Shown piece after piece: positions 10,896 through 21,717 of a stretch of DNA of 64,000 bases. The stretch is from Jackrogersella multiformis (Eukaryota; Ascomycota; Sordariomycetes; Xylariales; Hypoxylaceae): positions 3,100,001 through 3,164,000 of the forward strand of contig CADCXD010000002.1 of assembly GCA_902806575.1 (NCBI GenBank). The letters are read 5' to 3'. Within the stretch, counting starts at the first letter, position 1; the number at the start of each line of letters is the position of its first letter. A program made the translations under genes and the position numbers. Below the pieces are notes generated by a model. That model did no database searches and was not told the DNA's origin. It saw only the letters and a list, made by a program, of their open reading frames with translations.

Positions 10896-11558
10896 TTAAA
10901 CAGCATTCTGCGACTTGTCTGCGCGATCTAGAGCAATATCAACCATGGCCTAGGGAAGGGGTCGAGTCCAAGTATGTCAGCACATGCTAACTCTTTACAC
11001 CTATTTCGAGCACGTTCCGCTAGGTAAACCTCGACCTACCTTGATCGTTTCTAGTTCTTCGGCCTGCAGGTCACCGCGGTCGATACGCTCGCGCATGTTC
11101 TGCATAACGGTTGCTCGGCTCCGGCCGTTGACGAACACGACGTACCGCAAACCGGGGAATCGGGCTTCGTATTCCTGATTTAGCGCCTTGAGCTTCGAGG
11201 CCTCCTCTTCCTTATCCCCGGAGCCGTTTGGCGCGTTTAGATGCGCCTGCTCGGCCCGGCTCTGTGCGCTCTCGACTTTCTTCTCGCCTAGTCGGGGGTG
11301 CGAGCCTAGGATCCCGTGGAGCTTCGCTCGCGCGTCCGGGGTCGTCGAAGATTGCGCAAGTTGCAGCATGGCGGTCGAGACGTGCTCGATTAGAGATGTG
11401 TACGACGATGCGGAGGAGGGGTTTCTGAGAATTGACGGAACTATTAAGTCATGGAGATCTGAGGATGGTTCGAAGAGAGCATCGAGTACAGATTCGAGGG
11501 TTTTGTCATCAGCTGCGAGGAGCGAGGAAGCCGGCGGTAGAGTTGCTGGAGATGCCAT
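10896..11558 (-). CDS. 2-oxo-4-hydroxy-4-carboxy-5-ureidoimidazoline (OHCU) decarboxylase
   Basis: Purine-breakdown enzyme that decarboxylates OHCU to S-allantoin after uricase and HIU hydrolase, allowing uric acid to be used as a nitrogen source. Exon 1 (11558-11040) plus exon 2 (10949-10896) give 190 residues, near the usual family length. Family signatures seen are LHGILGSHPRLGEKK (catalytic His in the HPRLG box, about residue 88), LNQEYEARFPGLRYVVFVNGRSR, and the NMRERI/DIALDRA ending. The intron (11039-10950; GTAGGT donor, CCTAG acceptor) is needed to reach the family-type C-terminus AMVDIALDRA. No obvious peroxisomal SKL-type end is present; the protein ends SQNAV. It diverges from PRP19, and GATA-type sites lie in front of it. 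Confidence 0.93.
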
Positions 11559-11700
11559 TCTGTATATGTTTCGGGTGTATTTGGTGGTGTATGTGTATGA
11601 AGTCAGATATCTTGGTATTTTATGTAGAGAGTAAGTTTAGCAAAGCTCAAGTACCTCCAGTAGGTAAAAAGATGTGATGATGGCTATTGATCGCAACTAC

Positions 11701-11716
11701 CTTATCTTTATCTATC
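11701..11716 (-). promoter_or_regulatory. Clustered GATA sites upstream of OHCU decarboxylase
   Basis: On the minus strand this reads GATAGATAAAGATAAG, which holds three GATA cores, two in the AGATAA form. It lies about 145 nt before the OHCU decarboxylase start. HGATAR sites bind AreA/NIT2-type nitrogen regulators, which control purine catabolism in Aspergillus and Neurospora. Function here is inferred. Confidence 0.5.
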
Positions 11717-12200
11717 ATCGCGGAGTGCCGCGCGCCTGTTCGTTCATGTAAACTCAATTCAAACAATTCAAGCTATTCGTGGTGGGGTTCAATGTGGGGT
11801 TAGATATGGGGTCAGAGTACATCAACATGTACACTACATGTACACAGGTACACTAAGTACATTACATCCTACATTACCTAGGTAGGTAGTCCCTATTTTT
11901 ATGGTTCCCATGTTATCGAGACCCACTTCTATTCACACAGTCCATTCCGGAAAAATAATGGGCCGTCATATACATAGACTTGTGTACTCTTGACGGTTAA
12001 ACTGTGGCACTTCAGATCCGAACCAATCACTCGGAAGTCAACATGGACGCGCGAAACCTTGCGAAGCTTTAAAGCTTTACTACCTACTAGTATCTATGCA
12101 AGGCAACCTTAGAAATTTTATTCAAGTTCAGCCTCGCCAATAACCAATAGCCAATACCCAATAGCTTGATGCAATCGTCAACAAATTGAGGTCATTCAAT

Positions 12201-13878
12201 ATGTTGTGTGCTCGTAAGTTCGCAATGTAATATATATCTTCCTCAATTTTATACAGCTGACACCAATTAGTTTCCGGCGAAGCTCCTCAAGAGCCTGTCG
12301 TCTCCAAATTGTCAGGTATGTCTAGCAGCGAGAAATCGGGCTCTTTAGTAAGCTAGCTACCCATACAGCTAACCTCCTTTTCCAGGCGCGATATTCGAGA
12401 AGCGTTTGATCGAGAAGTATATCGAAGAGAATGGAAAGGACCCAGTGAGCGGCGAAGACCTGACCGCTGACGACCTCCTTCCTATCAAATCCTCCCGCGT
12501 CGTCCGACCCCGACCGCCTACCCTCACGTCCATACCCGCCTTGCTTTCCACCTTCCAGAATGAATGGGACGCTTTGGCGCTGGAGACCTTCAACTTGAAA
12601 GAGCAACTAGCGCGGACGAGAGAGGAGCTTGCGACGTCTCTCTACCAGCATGATGCTGCCGTCCGAGTCATCGCCAGGTTGACCAAGGAGCGCGACGAGG
12701 CTAGAGATGCACTATCCAAGGTGACGGTGTCGGCCGGCAGCGCAGCGAACGGCGATGACATGGCCGTCGATGCTGAAGCTTTACCCGAGGAGCTGGCAGC
12801 GAAGGTAGATGATACGCAAGCTAAGTTCGTGCTGTCATCCTCTCCTATCGATGCGATATAGCTAATACGTCGGTAGATTATCCAAGAGTCGGAAGAAGCG
12901 ACCTGTCCCCAAAGGATGGACGACGGCAGAGGATATAGCTTCGTTCGCCGTCGATACTACGAACTCGCTACCCGTTCCGCAGACCACGACGGTCAGTGTC
13001 GAAGAAGGCTACGCTGCTGTCGGCGGCCTAGGGGGCGATGTTGCGATTTACTCGATTGATTCGGACAACGTCGAACGCTCGTTACGAGCCAACGAGCCCG
13101 TGACGGACTCGGTGTGGGATGGCACCAAGGTCTTCTTCTCAACTTCCAAAGGCTCCGTGAAGGTCTTTGAAAATGGTAGCGAGATCGCCTCATTTTCCGA
13201 CCATGCTGGCCCTGCCACCGCCCTTTCGATCCACCCTAGCAAGGAGATTCTGGCGTCTGTCGGTTCGGACAAGAGCTTCGTCTTCTACGATCTGGCCAAT
13301 CTGTCTCGGGTTACGCGGGTGTACACCAATTCTGGTAGGTCTACGGCTACAAATACGTACGATGCCGTCTTGAGATAAGAGTTGCTGACAAATTCTCAGC
13401 CTTGACGGCTTGCGCATTCCATCCCGATGGCCACATCTTCGCTGCCGGTACCGATTCTGGCGAGATCAAGCTCTTCATGACCAAGACGGGAGAGCAGGCA
13501 GCCTCGTTCCCCCTCGGGGCTCCCGTGCAAGATATTGTTTTCTCCGAGAACGGCTTCTGGTTCGCAGCCGCGGCCAAGGGGCAGACTACGGTAACCATAT
13601 TCGACCTACGCAAAGATGGCGAGGCCGCGCGGGTCAAGGTGCTGGATACCGGCAGCGCGGTGCAGAGCCTGGCGTGGGATCATTCGCAGCAATTCCTCGC
13701 GACAGGAGGACCTGCCGGAGTGACGGTACAGCAGTATAGCAAGAGCTCCAAATCCTGGTCGGAGCCTTTGCGAGCAGCAGTCAGCGCGGTTGATGTCAAA
13801 TGGGCAGCGGATGCGAGCAAGCTAGTAGCAGTAAATGGGGACGGTGTAATCAGCGTTCTTGCTGCCAAGGAGTCATGA
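12201..13878 (+). CDS. PRP19: Pre-mRNA-processing factor 19 (U-box/WD40 E3 ubiquitin ligase)
   Basis: Core of the Prp19 (NineTeen) complex: a nuclear E3 ubiquitin ligase that stabilises the activated spliceosome. Exons 12201-12213, 12271-12315, 12386-12824, 12877-13334 and 13400-13878 give 477 residues. The N-terminal U-box runs MLCALSGEAPQEPVVS...EKYIEENGKDPVSGEDL...DLLPIK (residues 1-55). It is followed by the coiled-coil tetramer region (NEWDALALETFNLKEQLART), the linker KSRKKRPVPKGW, and a C-terminal WD40 propeller with recognisable SIHPSKEILASVGSDKSFVFYDL and AFHPDGHIFAAGTDSGEIKLF blades. The first coding exon is only 13 nt. The donor at 12825 (GTTCGT) is weak; a GT 13 nt downstream would also keep frame and change only a few linker residues. 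It diverges from the OHCU decarboxylase gene with 642 nt between starts. Confidence 0.95.
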
Positions 13879-14159
13879 TTTGGGCCGATGGCGTTTGCAT
13901 TCGAGATTAATTTGTACAGTCTGGCAAGGGCCGGAATCGAGACCAAGTATCAAATGTCAGAACAGGCGACCGGTCAGAAAAGTCAGAGGCGGTAACCGGA
14001 ACTCATTTCGTTGTACACTACATACAAGCACTAGGTAAAGAGGATAAATGATAATGCCTTTTGGTATGAATTTTGTGGTTTTCGGAAAACCTTAGGACGA
14101 AACTATGTGAACAGCCCGGTTAAATAAATTCGTCTTGGAAGCTTTCAAGAGCAATAAAG

Positions 14160-14340
14160 CTGTACCTACCCCTTGGTACCTGTATCATGTATGTAGGTAG
14201 GAGGTATTATAGGAGGTACCTAGGTATAATTATTTTCTTCATGCATTAGTCGTTGTCTTTTATGCAAATCATTCAGGTCCTAAACGTGTACCTACCTAGG
14301 TACCTATACTACCTACATAAGGTAGGTACCTTGGTACGTG
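14160..14340. repeat. Cluster of CCTAGG palindromes
   Basis: At least five GGTACCTAGG or ACCTACCTAGGTACCT-type inverted repeats lie within 180 nt. Confidence 0.8.
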
Positions 14341-15067
14341 GGAATGTACATATGTACGAAATTTAAGGTTGCTGGTGCAGCAGGCCACTCAAAGTGCTTG
14401 CAGTACCTAGTGGGGCTCGGAATCTTGGAAATATTTTGGCAGGCATCGGAGATAAGACACTCAGGTACCTATGTACCTAGGTAGGTAATGAGGCGTCATC
14501 CTTGCCATGTCCAGGTGTAACAAGTACCTACCTAGGTACCTAATAATAACGAAACGGCAACAACAGCTGTGCGCAGTAGGCAAGGACGTCAGCAAGGCTC
14601 GCGTTATGTGAATTTCGCCATTAACGGTTGCCATAAGTCATAATTCTTAACTCTTTAACCTTCGTCTATTTTCCACCACCACGACACAAACTTTCTTCCC
14701 TTTTTCCCAAATAATTCTTTCGAGCAGTGAAATTTTTCTAATTTCAATACAGAAATCGTCGCAAATTGTACGTCGCATTTCCTCAGTCACAACAATCCCG
14801 TCCGGTATCTAGTAAGTGCAGCGACCTTCTACCATACCTACTACACCCACTCCCGGTCTCGATACTGCCCACGGCAAAGACGATGTGAGCGATTTCTCGG
14901 TAAATAGTAAATGGTAATCCATCGCCGGTAGCATTGATTACCATACGGATAGGCTAGTCCGATCGATCCACCGAGTTTGGGCTTGCATAGTTGGTACGTT
15001 CCTATATTTAATCCTCGAACTCCGTGTTACTCGTCACTCACTGGCCACAGGAACGTTGACCAATCTG

Positions 15068-15097
15068 GAATCGGGAATCGGGAATCGGGAATCGAGA
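15068..15097. repeat. GGGAATC short tandem repeat in presumed leader
   Basis: Three clean GGGAATC units, flanked by diverged copies, lie about 60-90 nt before the RING-protein start codon. Confidence 0.7.
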
Positions 15098-15153
15098 ATC
15101 TGGAATCACATATACCGTACCTGAGTATAGTAGGTTACAACATCCTAACTAAC

Positions 15154-16699
15154 ATGGCAGAAATTGCCAACTCTGATTCATCTGGTTCTTTATTGCCAAC
15201 TCCTCCACCACACACTGCACCTCTCGTTGTTTCCACCAACCAAGGCTTAAACTCTTTAAGATCCGAGTCCTCTCCCGACCCCCGAATACAAACCCGACAC
15301 TCTGCACTCCCGTTCATTCACATGTCTGCTCGCGAGATCTTAGAAGACCACGACCGATATTCCGAAGATTCATTCGACTCAGGCGAGGAAAGCTTGTTCG
15401 TAAACGAACGACGCCGCAACCGCAACTACCGCGATCCCGACCCCGAGCCGATTATCGAGAGGATCATCATCCCCAGGGTACCTGGTCCGGATGCGTGGTC
15501 GGACTTCTCCAGCGATGAGTTATTTGAGGAGGACCAAGAGCTACAGATGATGGATCCCTTCCACAGAGACCTGGAGAACGACGAAGGGGTGCTGTATGAC
15601 GAGCTTGTAGATATAGAGGTACACCAACTAGGCAATCCCCGTGGCCACCATCGACATCAGAATAACCAGCCTCGGGCACATCCGGAGGTTATCGATTTGA
15701 CAGGCGACAACGATGCTCCTGTTCAACCTGCAGCTCGACATCGTTCCCAGAATGCTCGAAGGCAACGTTCACAGCAACGGAATACCACACCGCGATTGGC
15801 GCGCAGCGATGCTGGCTACGTGGGATCGCGTACGGTCATAGACCTCATTTCAGACTCGGATGAGGATGCTGCTGTGATGCTGCCTCCGAGGCGTAACAAC
15901 CCCCCGCGTCGCGCCAACCGAGAACCACCCCGAGAACAACGGCAGCGACAGCAACAACCGCAACAACCGCAACAACCGCAACAACCGCGAGCGCCTGAGC
16001 ATCTTGGGGCTCCCGAGCCTCAAAACCCACCCGCTGTCGGCTTGGTTCAAGAGATCGTTGATAGATACCCTTACCTCCGCTTTATCAACGATATGCCGGT
16101 CTTGTTAAACCCCCGTAACGAGCACGACCGGATGCTGTTGGCCCAAAATGGTACTGTCCTGCCTGACATCGCAGACCTGCCGGATCTTCCTCCCATACAG
16201 CTCGACTACATTGCCCACCCTTTCGGGAACCCACCGCACGCGCACGGCGGCCCTGCTGGCAAGCCCACGCACGAGCCTCCGAGGGAGACGAGAGAGGGGT
16301 TTACACGCGATACGGGCGAGGACGTGGTTGCCATCTGCCCAAGCTGTGAGCTAGAGTTAGCTTATGACCCGGACGACAACGAGAGCAACCAAGCTCCCCC
16401 GGCTAAGAAGGCTCGCACGAAGAAAGATAAGGCTGAGCATCACTTCTGGGCTGTCAAGGCCTGCGGACATGTAAGTCATTCTGCTACGAACTCTCCTTCG
16501 CCGACCAAAATTGACTTGTTTCTAGGTCTACTGCAGGGCGTGCTATGAGAACCGCAAGAATGCGGGCAAAAGCCCCGTCTACGCCCGCGTGGCATTCCGA
16601 CTCGACCCCGGCGCGGGTAAGAACCGCATACTTTGCGCTGTCGAGGATTGCAGCACTGACGTCTCCGCCAAGTCGGCTTGGGTCGGTATCTTCATCTAA
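15154..16699 (+). CDS. RING-type zinc-finger protein with two SUMO-interacting motifs
   Basis: Probable SUMO-aware ubiquitin ligase of the STUbL type (Slx8/RNF4-like in concept). Exons 15154-16470 and 16526-16699 give 496 residues. The acidic, disordered N-terminal half has two textbook SIMs, EVIDLTGDND (about 178-187) and TVIDLISDSDED (about 227-238), each followed by acidic residues. A Gln/Pro repeat (QQPQQPQQPQQP) sits near residues 268-279. The C-terminal RING-like ligands are Cys395-x2-Cys398, Cys437-x-His439, Cys442-x2-Cys445 and Cys476-x4-Cys481, a C3HC4 spacing. The finger is stretched by a Lys-rich insert (KKARTKKDK), so it may be a divergent RING. The intron falls between His439 and Val440. 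SUMO binding and ligase activity are inferred from motifs, not shown. Confidence 0.85.
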
Positions 16700-18049
16700 T
16701 GTCCTCGCCACCTCCCGTCCCATCTTTTCTAAGTTGGCCCTCGGTCCTCGAGTTCGGGAATACCGGATACCCGATTTGAGAGTCGCCCGCTATATCGTGG
16801 CAGCTTTCCGGCACTCGTATTTGCATGACACGGCGTTGCGTCTAGGAATGGAAACGATGGTCTGCCAGGGGCTCGGCAGGGATAGGGCTTCTCTGCGTTT
16901 TGTTTTCCGCTTAGTCGGCAACTTATCCTCACGAACTTGGTCTGGTTGCATTTGACGAACTACCCAGCTCCGACTAGGAGTTAGGGTCGGTCAGTTGACG
17001 AGCAACGGATCCGGGTTGAAGGGAGATGTACTTTAGTTGCGTAGCTCGCACGCGTTCTACTCCGGCCTGGCGTATGAACCTTAGGTCTCGGTCGTCTATA
17101 CAGGCCAGGCAGGAGATGGATAGTGTGCTAAGAGCACGGATTGAAGCTGACATATATGAATTATGTCTTCGGTATTTTAATGCTCTCGTGAAATGTTAAC
17201 CTCTTTTTTATATAAGAGAAGACCGCGCTGATTGATAGATAATTGTAAAACTTTCCCTACAGATACTATGGAGGTGTAGATAGGGTGTTTCTAAAGACCC
17301 AGGGCGAGTCTTTTCATATATACATATTAATTAAGGTATGTTTATAATACACCTACTTAGGAAGCATTTCAGCGATTAAGTCAAAGTAAGAGACAGCAAA
17401 TAAGCAAATAGAGGCAGTTAAAGACCATCATTTCGATCATTTCGAGGAACTATATGTGGGTCTATATAGTTTCCAAAAATATTTAACGGTACCTGCTGTT
17501 TTAAAAAAAATATTAAGCCCACTGTACCCACCGATGCTAAGGGCCGGCCCGTAGTAGGTACCACCTAACCTTAACACTGTACACTGTCATACAAAGCTTT
17601 ATAACTTCCTGGAAGAGATCAATACCTGGGTAGGTACCTAGGTCCTAGATAGGTATGAGTATACATATTACCTAGGTAGGTATATCTAGGACTTGGCTTA
17701 CGCATTTTTAAGTTGTCTTACACTCGGTAAGCAGATAGAATAAATCACGCGCCTTCTTAAACCATTGATAAAATGTTTATAATAACTGGAGTAGTAGCGC
17801 TTATGTCAAGTCATCAACCCACTCGGCTTTTACGGGGCTGGCAATGCCCTATCTAGATCTATTATTACATGGGATATTACAGGTCATCTAATAGCCTTAT
17901 TTCTTATTACTTAAATCTTTTGTCATCCATGGATGTTGACTTATATTTCCAGTGTTTATCTGCTCGTCAGCCGCCTATCGTGATCGTGTAATAGTGCGGC
18001 ATCTAGCTACCATTTGTTTGTCGATAATGCCATTCTGGTGTCGTCAGCC
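16700..18049. other. Intergenic region (1.35 kb)
   Basis: No gene found. Contains AT-rich sequence, a poly-A run near 17505, and two CCTAGG palindromes at about 17628-17645 and 17665-17685. The promoter of the Zn2Cys6 regulator is expected at its right end. Confidence 0.6.
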
Positions 18050-20714
18050 ATGTTCACGTTCATAGATTCATCTACCAGTGGCTCACCCGCATCGAGATCT
18101 AGTGAACCGGTTCCGAATTCTGTGGCTCGGGGAGGTCCGCAACCTCTGCGGCCTCGGCAGAAACGGAGCCAAGTGACACGCGCCTGGTCAGTCCGCCCAC
18201 ATTCATTCCTCCATGTGGTCTATTCGTCTGTATAACTTCTAGGTACCTACCTAGGACCTAGGTAGCTGCTGCTTTCCGCTCTATCACCTCTTAGAACACG
18301 ACAATACCTAGCTTAGCATTGCATACTGACCCTCCAGCAAGTGATTGGTGCCGCGTGCATAGGATCAGGTGCGACAATAATCACCCATGCCTCAACTGCC
18401 AGAACAGAGGTGGACAATGTAGCAATGACAGGACAAATGAGGTTCGCACCTTGCCGCACGCCTTTCGCGAGATAGAGCGGCTCAGGCGGCGCAATCAAGA
18501 ACTTGAGAAGGACCTCGAAGAGGAGCGTAGCCGTAATGGAAATCAAGCCTTGGTCCTAGCTGGATTATCCAACCCCCCGGATCAAGCCCTCCCGACTATT
18601 TCTGCGGCGTCGCTACCTACATCAGTTCCCTCGGTCCCCCCAATAGACGACGGGTTATCTTGCCACTACTGGGATGGCGTATATACTAGCACGGCTAGAT
18701 CGCCGGCGAAGACCTGGTACGGACCTTCGTCTCTGCTCTACTTCGTCAGTCGGGTGAACCTCTGCCTGTCTTCAAAGCTGCAGAATCATTTTCCCGAGCA
18801 TTTCATGCAGCCTAACTCGGCCAGCAGGCTGCTCGATGGACCTGCAAGCCCGCCTGAGAAGTTAGCGAATGAGCGTAATCAAGCATCACCTAACGGCGAC
18901 TTCACCAAGGAGTACCTAACCCCTACACAGGAGGAATACTTCTTGGATTTTTACTGGCAGTCGCATCACACCTCACTGCTCGTCCTCTACGAGGATGATT
19001 TCAAGCAACACTATAAATCCCTATGGGCTAGATCGAGAAAGCAGCGCAAGCCGTCGGCGCTCGTCGATATCGTTCTCGCATTATGCTTGCAGTATGGCAT
19101 GGCACAAAAACGAGCCCAAAGCAATTCATCGCTGCGGAGCGCTGATATCGATACCAACGACGCGACACTCGCCGGCCGCGTATGTATCACCAAGATTCCT
19201 TTTTGCCCCTTTTTACCTCCTCCTAGTAGTCAGAACCCCTTCGCCGAGATTATTAGGTTATTTCCCATAATATACCTACCTAGAATCCCTGAGCCTACCT
19301 CCGACCCGGTAAAATTATTACTAATTCGACGTTGAAGTGGCATTACTGCCGTTGTCAGACCTTGCTGGCGTGCGAGTTAGAAAGTCCCACCCTGTCGACA
19401 TTACAATGTAATATACTATCTGTGGTCTGGCTATGTTGCGCCTCGTTCCAAAACATGGCCGACAGCACCTTGGCAATCACATCACGGACAGCCCAGATGT
19501 TGGGTCTTCACCTGCCGCCGCCGCCAGATATGCCGCAGCGCGAGAAAGAGCTGCGGAAGCGTATATGGTGGTCTATTTACGTCGCCGAAAGCAAAACCAG
19601 CATGAAACTCGGTCGACCATTCATTCTCCACGTGTCACCTTCGGGTGTCGGGTTACCCAGCGACGATCTTCAAGCTGCCGAGAAATCGGGATCAGACTTC
19701 GCGCCCCTAGACGACCACATCACCTGGCTCAGCTGGGATCTGCATAACACGAAGCTCGTCTTTGCTGCCCGCAACGTCTATGCGGCTTTCTACGACAGAT
19801 ATATGGATATATTTAACGGCGGCAACATCGCAATAGCTACCATGGAGACGTACGCCGGTTCGCTCTCTACGCATATGAAGGCCCTAGAGCGCTGGAGGCA
19901 AGAGGTGCCGAGCGCGCTGAAAATCGAGCGTAAGAACCACGGCACCCCTCTCTCGACCGACCGCTCGCCGCTTGGCATCGAACAGTTTGCCCCTCTCTGG
20001 GTGCAGCGCCAGCGTCTGCTTTTGGAGCTATTATATCACAACCTTTGCGCGAATCTGTACCGGCCGTTTATCTGGTTGAAATCCGTCGCGTTATTATCGC
20101 TACCGCCGTTCTCCGCATCGGCACTACAGCCTACACCGCTCGCGGACGCCTGCAATCAGAAGTGTGCTGGCCATGCTATGGCCCTCACCTACATCATGCG
20201 GCAAATATTAACAACGACCGATCTGTTGACCGGCTGGAACGAGGCTTTTCAGTGGCAGTGGAACTGTGCCATGACGCTGGTCGGCTTCATGCTCGCGTAC
20301 CCACGTGGGGAGTTGACACGAGCTGTGCGGGACGCCATCAACGCTTCCATCGAGGTCTTAGGCATCTTCGGGAAGAGCTTCGCCGTGGCTGCGAGCGCGG
20401 CCGACGTAGTGCGCTCGCTCGGTGTGACGGTGGACCACATCATCGCTTCAGAATACCACCCAGAGAATAGGCTACAGCTTGTCGATAGGGAACACGGAGT
20501 CATAGCTCACGGGGGTCAACCCATAACGATGGTGTCCCGGGGCGAATCTGCGGCTGCGGTAGTGGAACAGACCGATACGGGTTATCCCGAGTTTGATGAC
20601 GAAACCCTCACCGCAATGCAAGACGTTCTGGCAGGGTCGATGGATATGGCTTTTGCTATCGATGGCTACAATAGTGTGAATCTGCTGTGGCCTAACCCAG
20701 GCCCTACAGGATGA
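18050..20714 (+). CDS. Zn2Cys6 fungal-specific transcription factor
   Basis: Nuclear DNA-binding regulator. Exons 18050-18186, 18342-19179 and 19338-20714 give 783 residues. Joining exons 1 and 2 completes the binuclear zinc cluster CDWCRVHRIRCDNNHPCLNC followed by QNRGGQC, with cysteines at 46, 49, 56, 62, 65 and 72 (C-x2-C-x6-C-x5-C-x2-C-x6-C). Next comes a coiled-coil, EIERLRRRNQELEKDLEEER, for dimerisation. The fungal_trans (middle homology) domain includes DFYWQSHHTSLLVLYEDDF, ADSTLAITSRTAQMLGLHLPP and RKRIWWSIYVAESKTSMKLGRP. The intron inside the zinc-finger codons is typical of this family. The target is unknown. The next gene, 1 kb downstream on the same strand, is an MFS exporter, a common regulator-target pairing. 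Confidence 0.92.
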
Positions 20715-21717
20715 TAGACCCTCCCAATAGGAGGCAGAGAAATATCCAAGTGACGAAGACAGACATCGCTGAAAACATTGCGGCGAGAGGGTATTGCGAA
20801 TATAGGTCCCGCAGTATATTCAACATCAATATTAACGCCGCGTTTCATCGCAGTGTAAGCTACGCCGTGCGTATCCAAGAAGCAAATTATAGAGGGCAGG
20901 GTGTATTAAAACTACGAGAGTAAATAATCAAAGCAAATATATCTCACTATACTTAAATCAACAGAAGGCTACCAAATCGGCGTAATTACCCCCCGGAATT
21001 TATATCATACATAAAGGCCATTTACAAGACCAACTAATAGGAGTTGCTCCTATCTATCAAAACAGCGGAGTGTCGTAGACCACGCCGAACCGCAGCGTAG
21101 CGCTCGCCGTCTCGATCCTGCCTCAAGACCGAGAAACTCACACAACCTTCGACTAAAATAATGGCTACCTAGGTACCTAGGTAGATAGGTACGCATTAAA
21201 ACGTCATCACATTGTATATTTCGATCTCGAGCCGGTTTCCATCTTATGAGGTAGCATGGAGGCATTCGACTGCCCTGAGGAGTCTAGGAGTGAGACCCCA
21301 CTATTCCCGAGAGGAGTTCCGGAGGGTCAGAGAGGGCTCCAGAAGTTCCCGCCAACAAGCCTCGTATGTCCCTGAAAACGATAGGATTTGTTGCTAAGCT
21401 TGACTCCCTACTAATCACGGAGAAAAGAGACGGAGCTTGTAAGTTATTTGAAGTCATGTCAGCGGGAGGTAAGTTTTGCTAATTCCGTGTGTTACGACCA
21501 GATTTAGTATTTGGGTAGCCATGTTGCTCGTATGGCCAAGTAGCTCGCCGTAAAGCATGTCAAGGATAAGTAAAAGGATACTAAGATTGTTGTTTTTCTA
21601 TATCTCTTTCATATAATAACTTCGGTGCCTTCTGAGATAATTTTATGAATAGGATATATAAGTACCAATCTGAACCCTTCTGCAAAGTCTAACAGCATTA
21701 ATTTCAAAGTGTCTACC
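20715..21717. other. Intergenic region between regulator and MFS gene
   Basis: No gene found. One CCTAGG palindrome lies at about 21168-21190. A GC-richer patch at 21060-21150 reads, on the minus strand, as a protein-like ending ATLRFGVVYDTPLF then stop, but nothing upstream continues it. The MFS promoter lies at the right end. Confidence 0.5.

Larger units (their letters stand above)
13879..15153. other. Intergenic region with dense palindromes and tandem motif
   Basis: No gene seen. CCTAGG-type palindromes cluster at 14160-14340 and again near 14465-14540. A pyrimidine-rich stretch at about 14655-14720 and the GGGAATC tandem at 15068-15097 probably belong to the promoter and leader of the RING gene at 15154. 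Confidence 0.6.

Noticed and set aside
21060..21160. Minus-strand ending ATLRFGVVYDTPLF considered as a terminal exon
   Set aside because: No upstream exon, splice site or family match could be found to support a gene.
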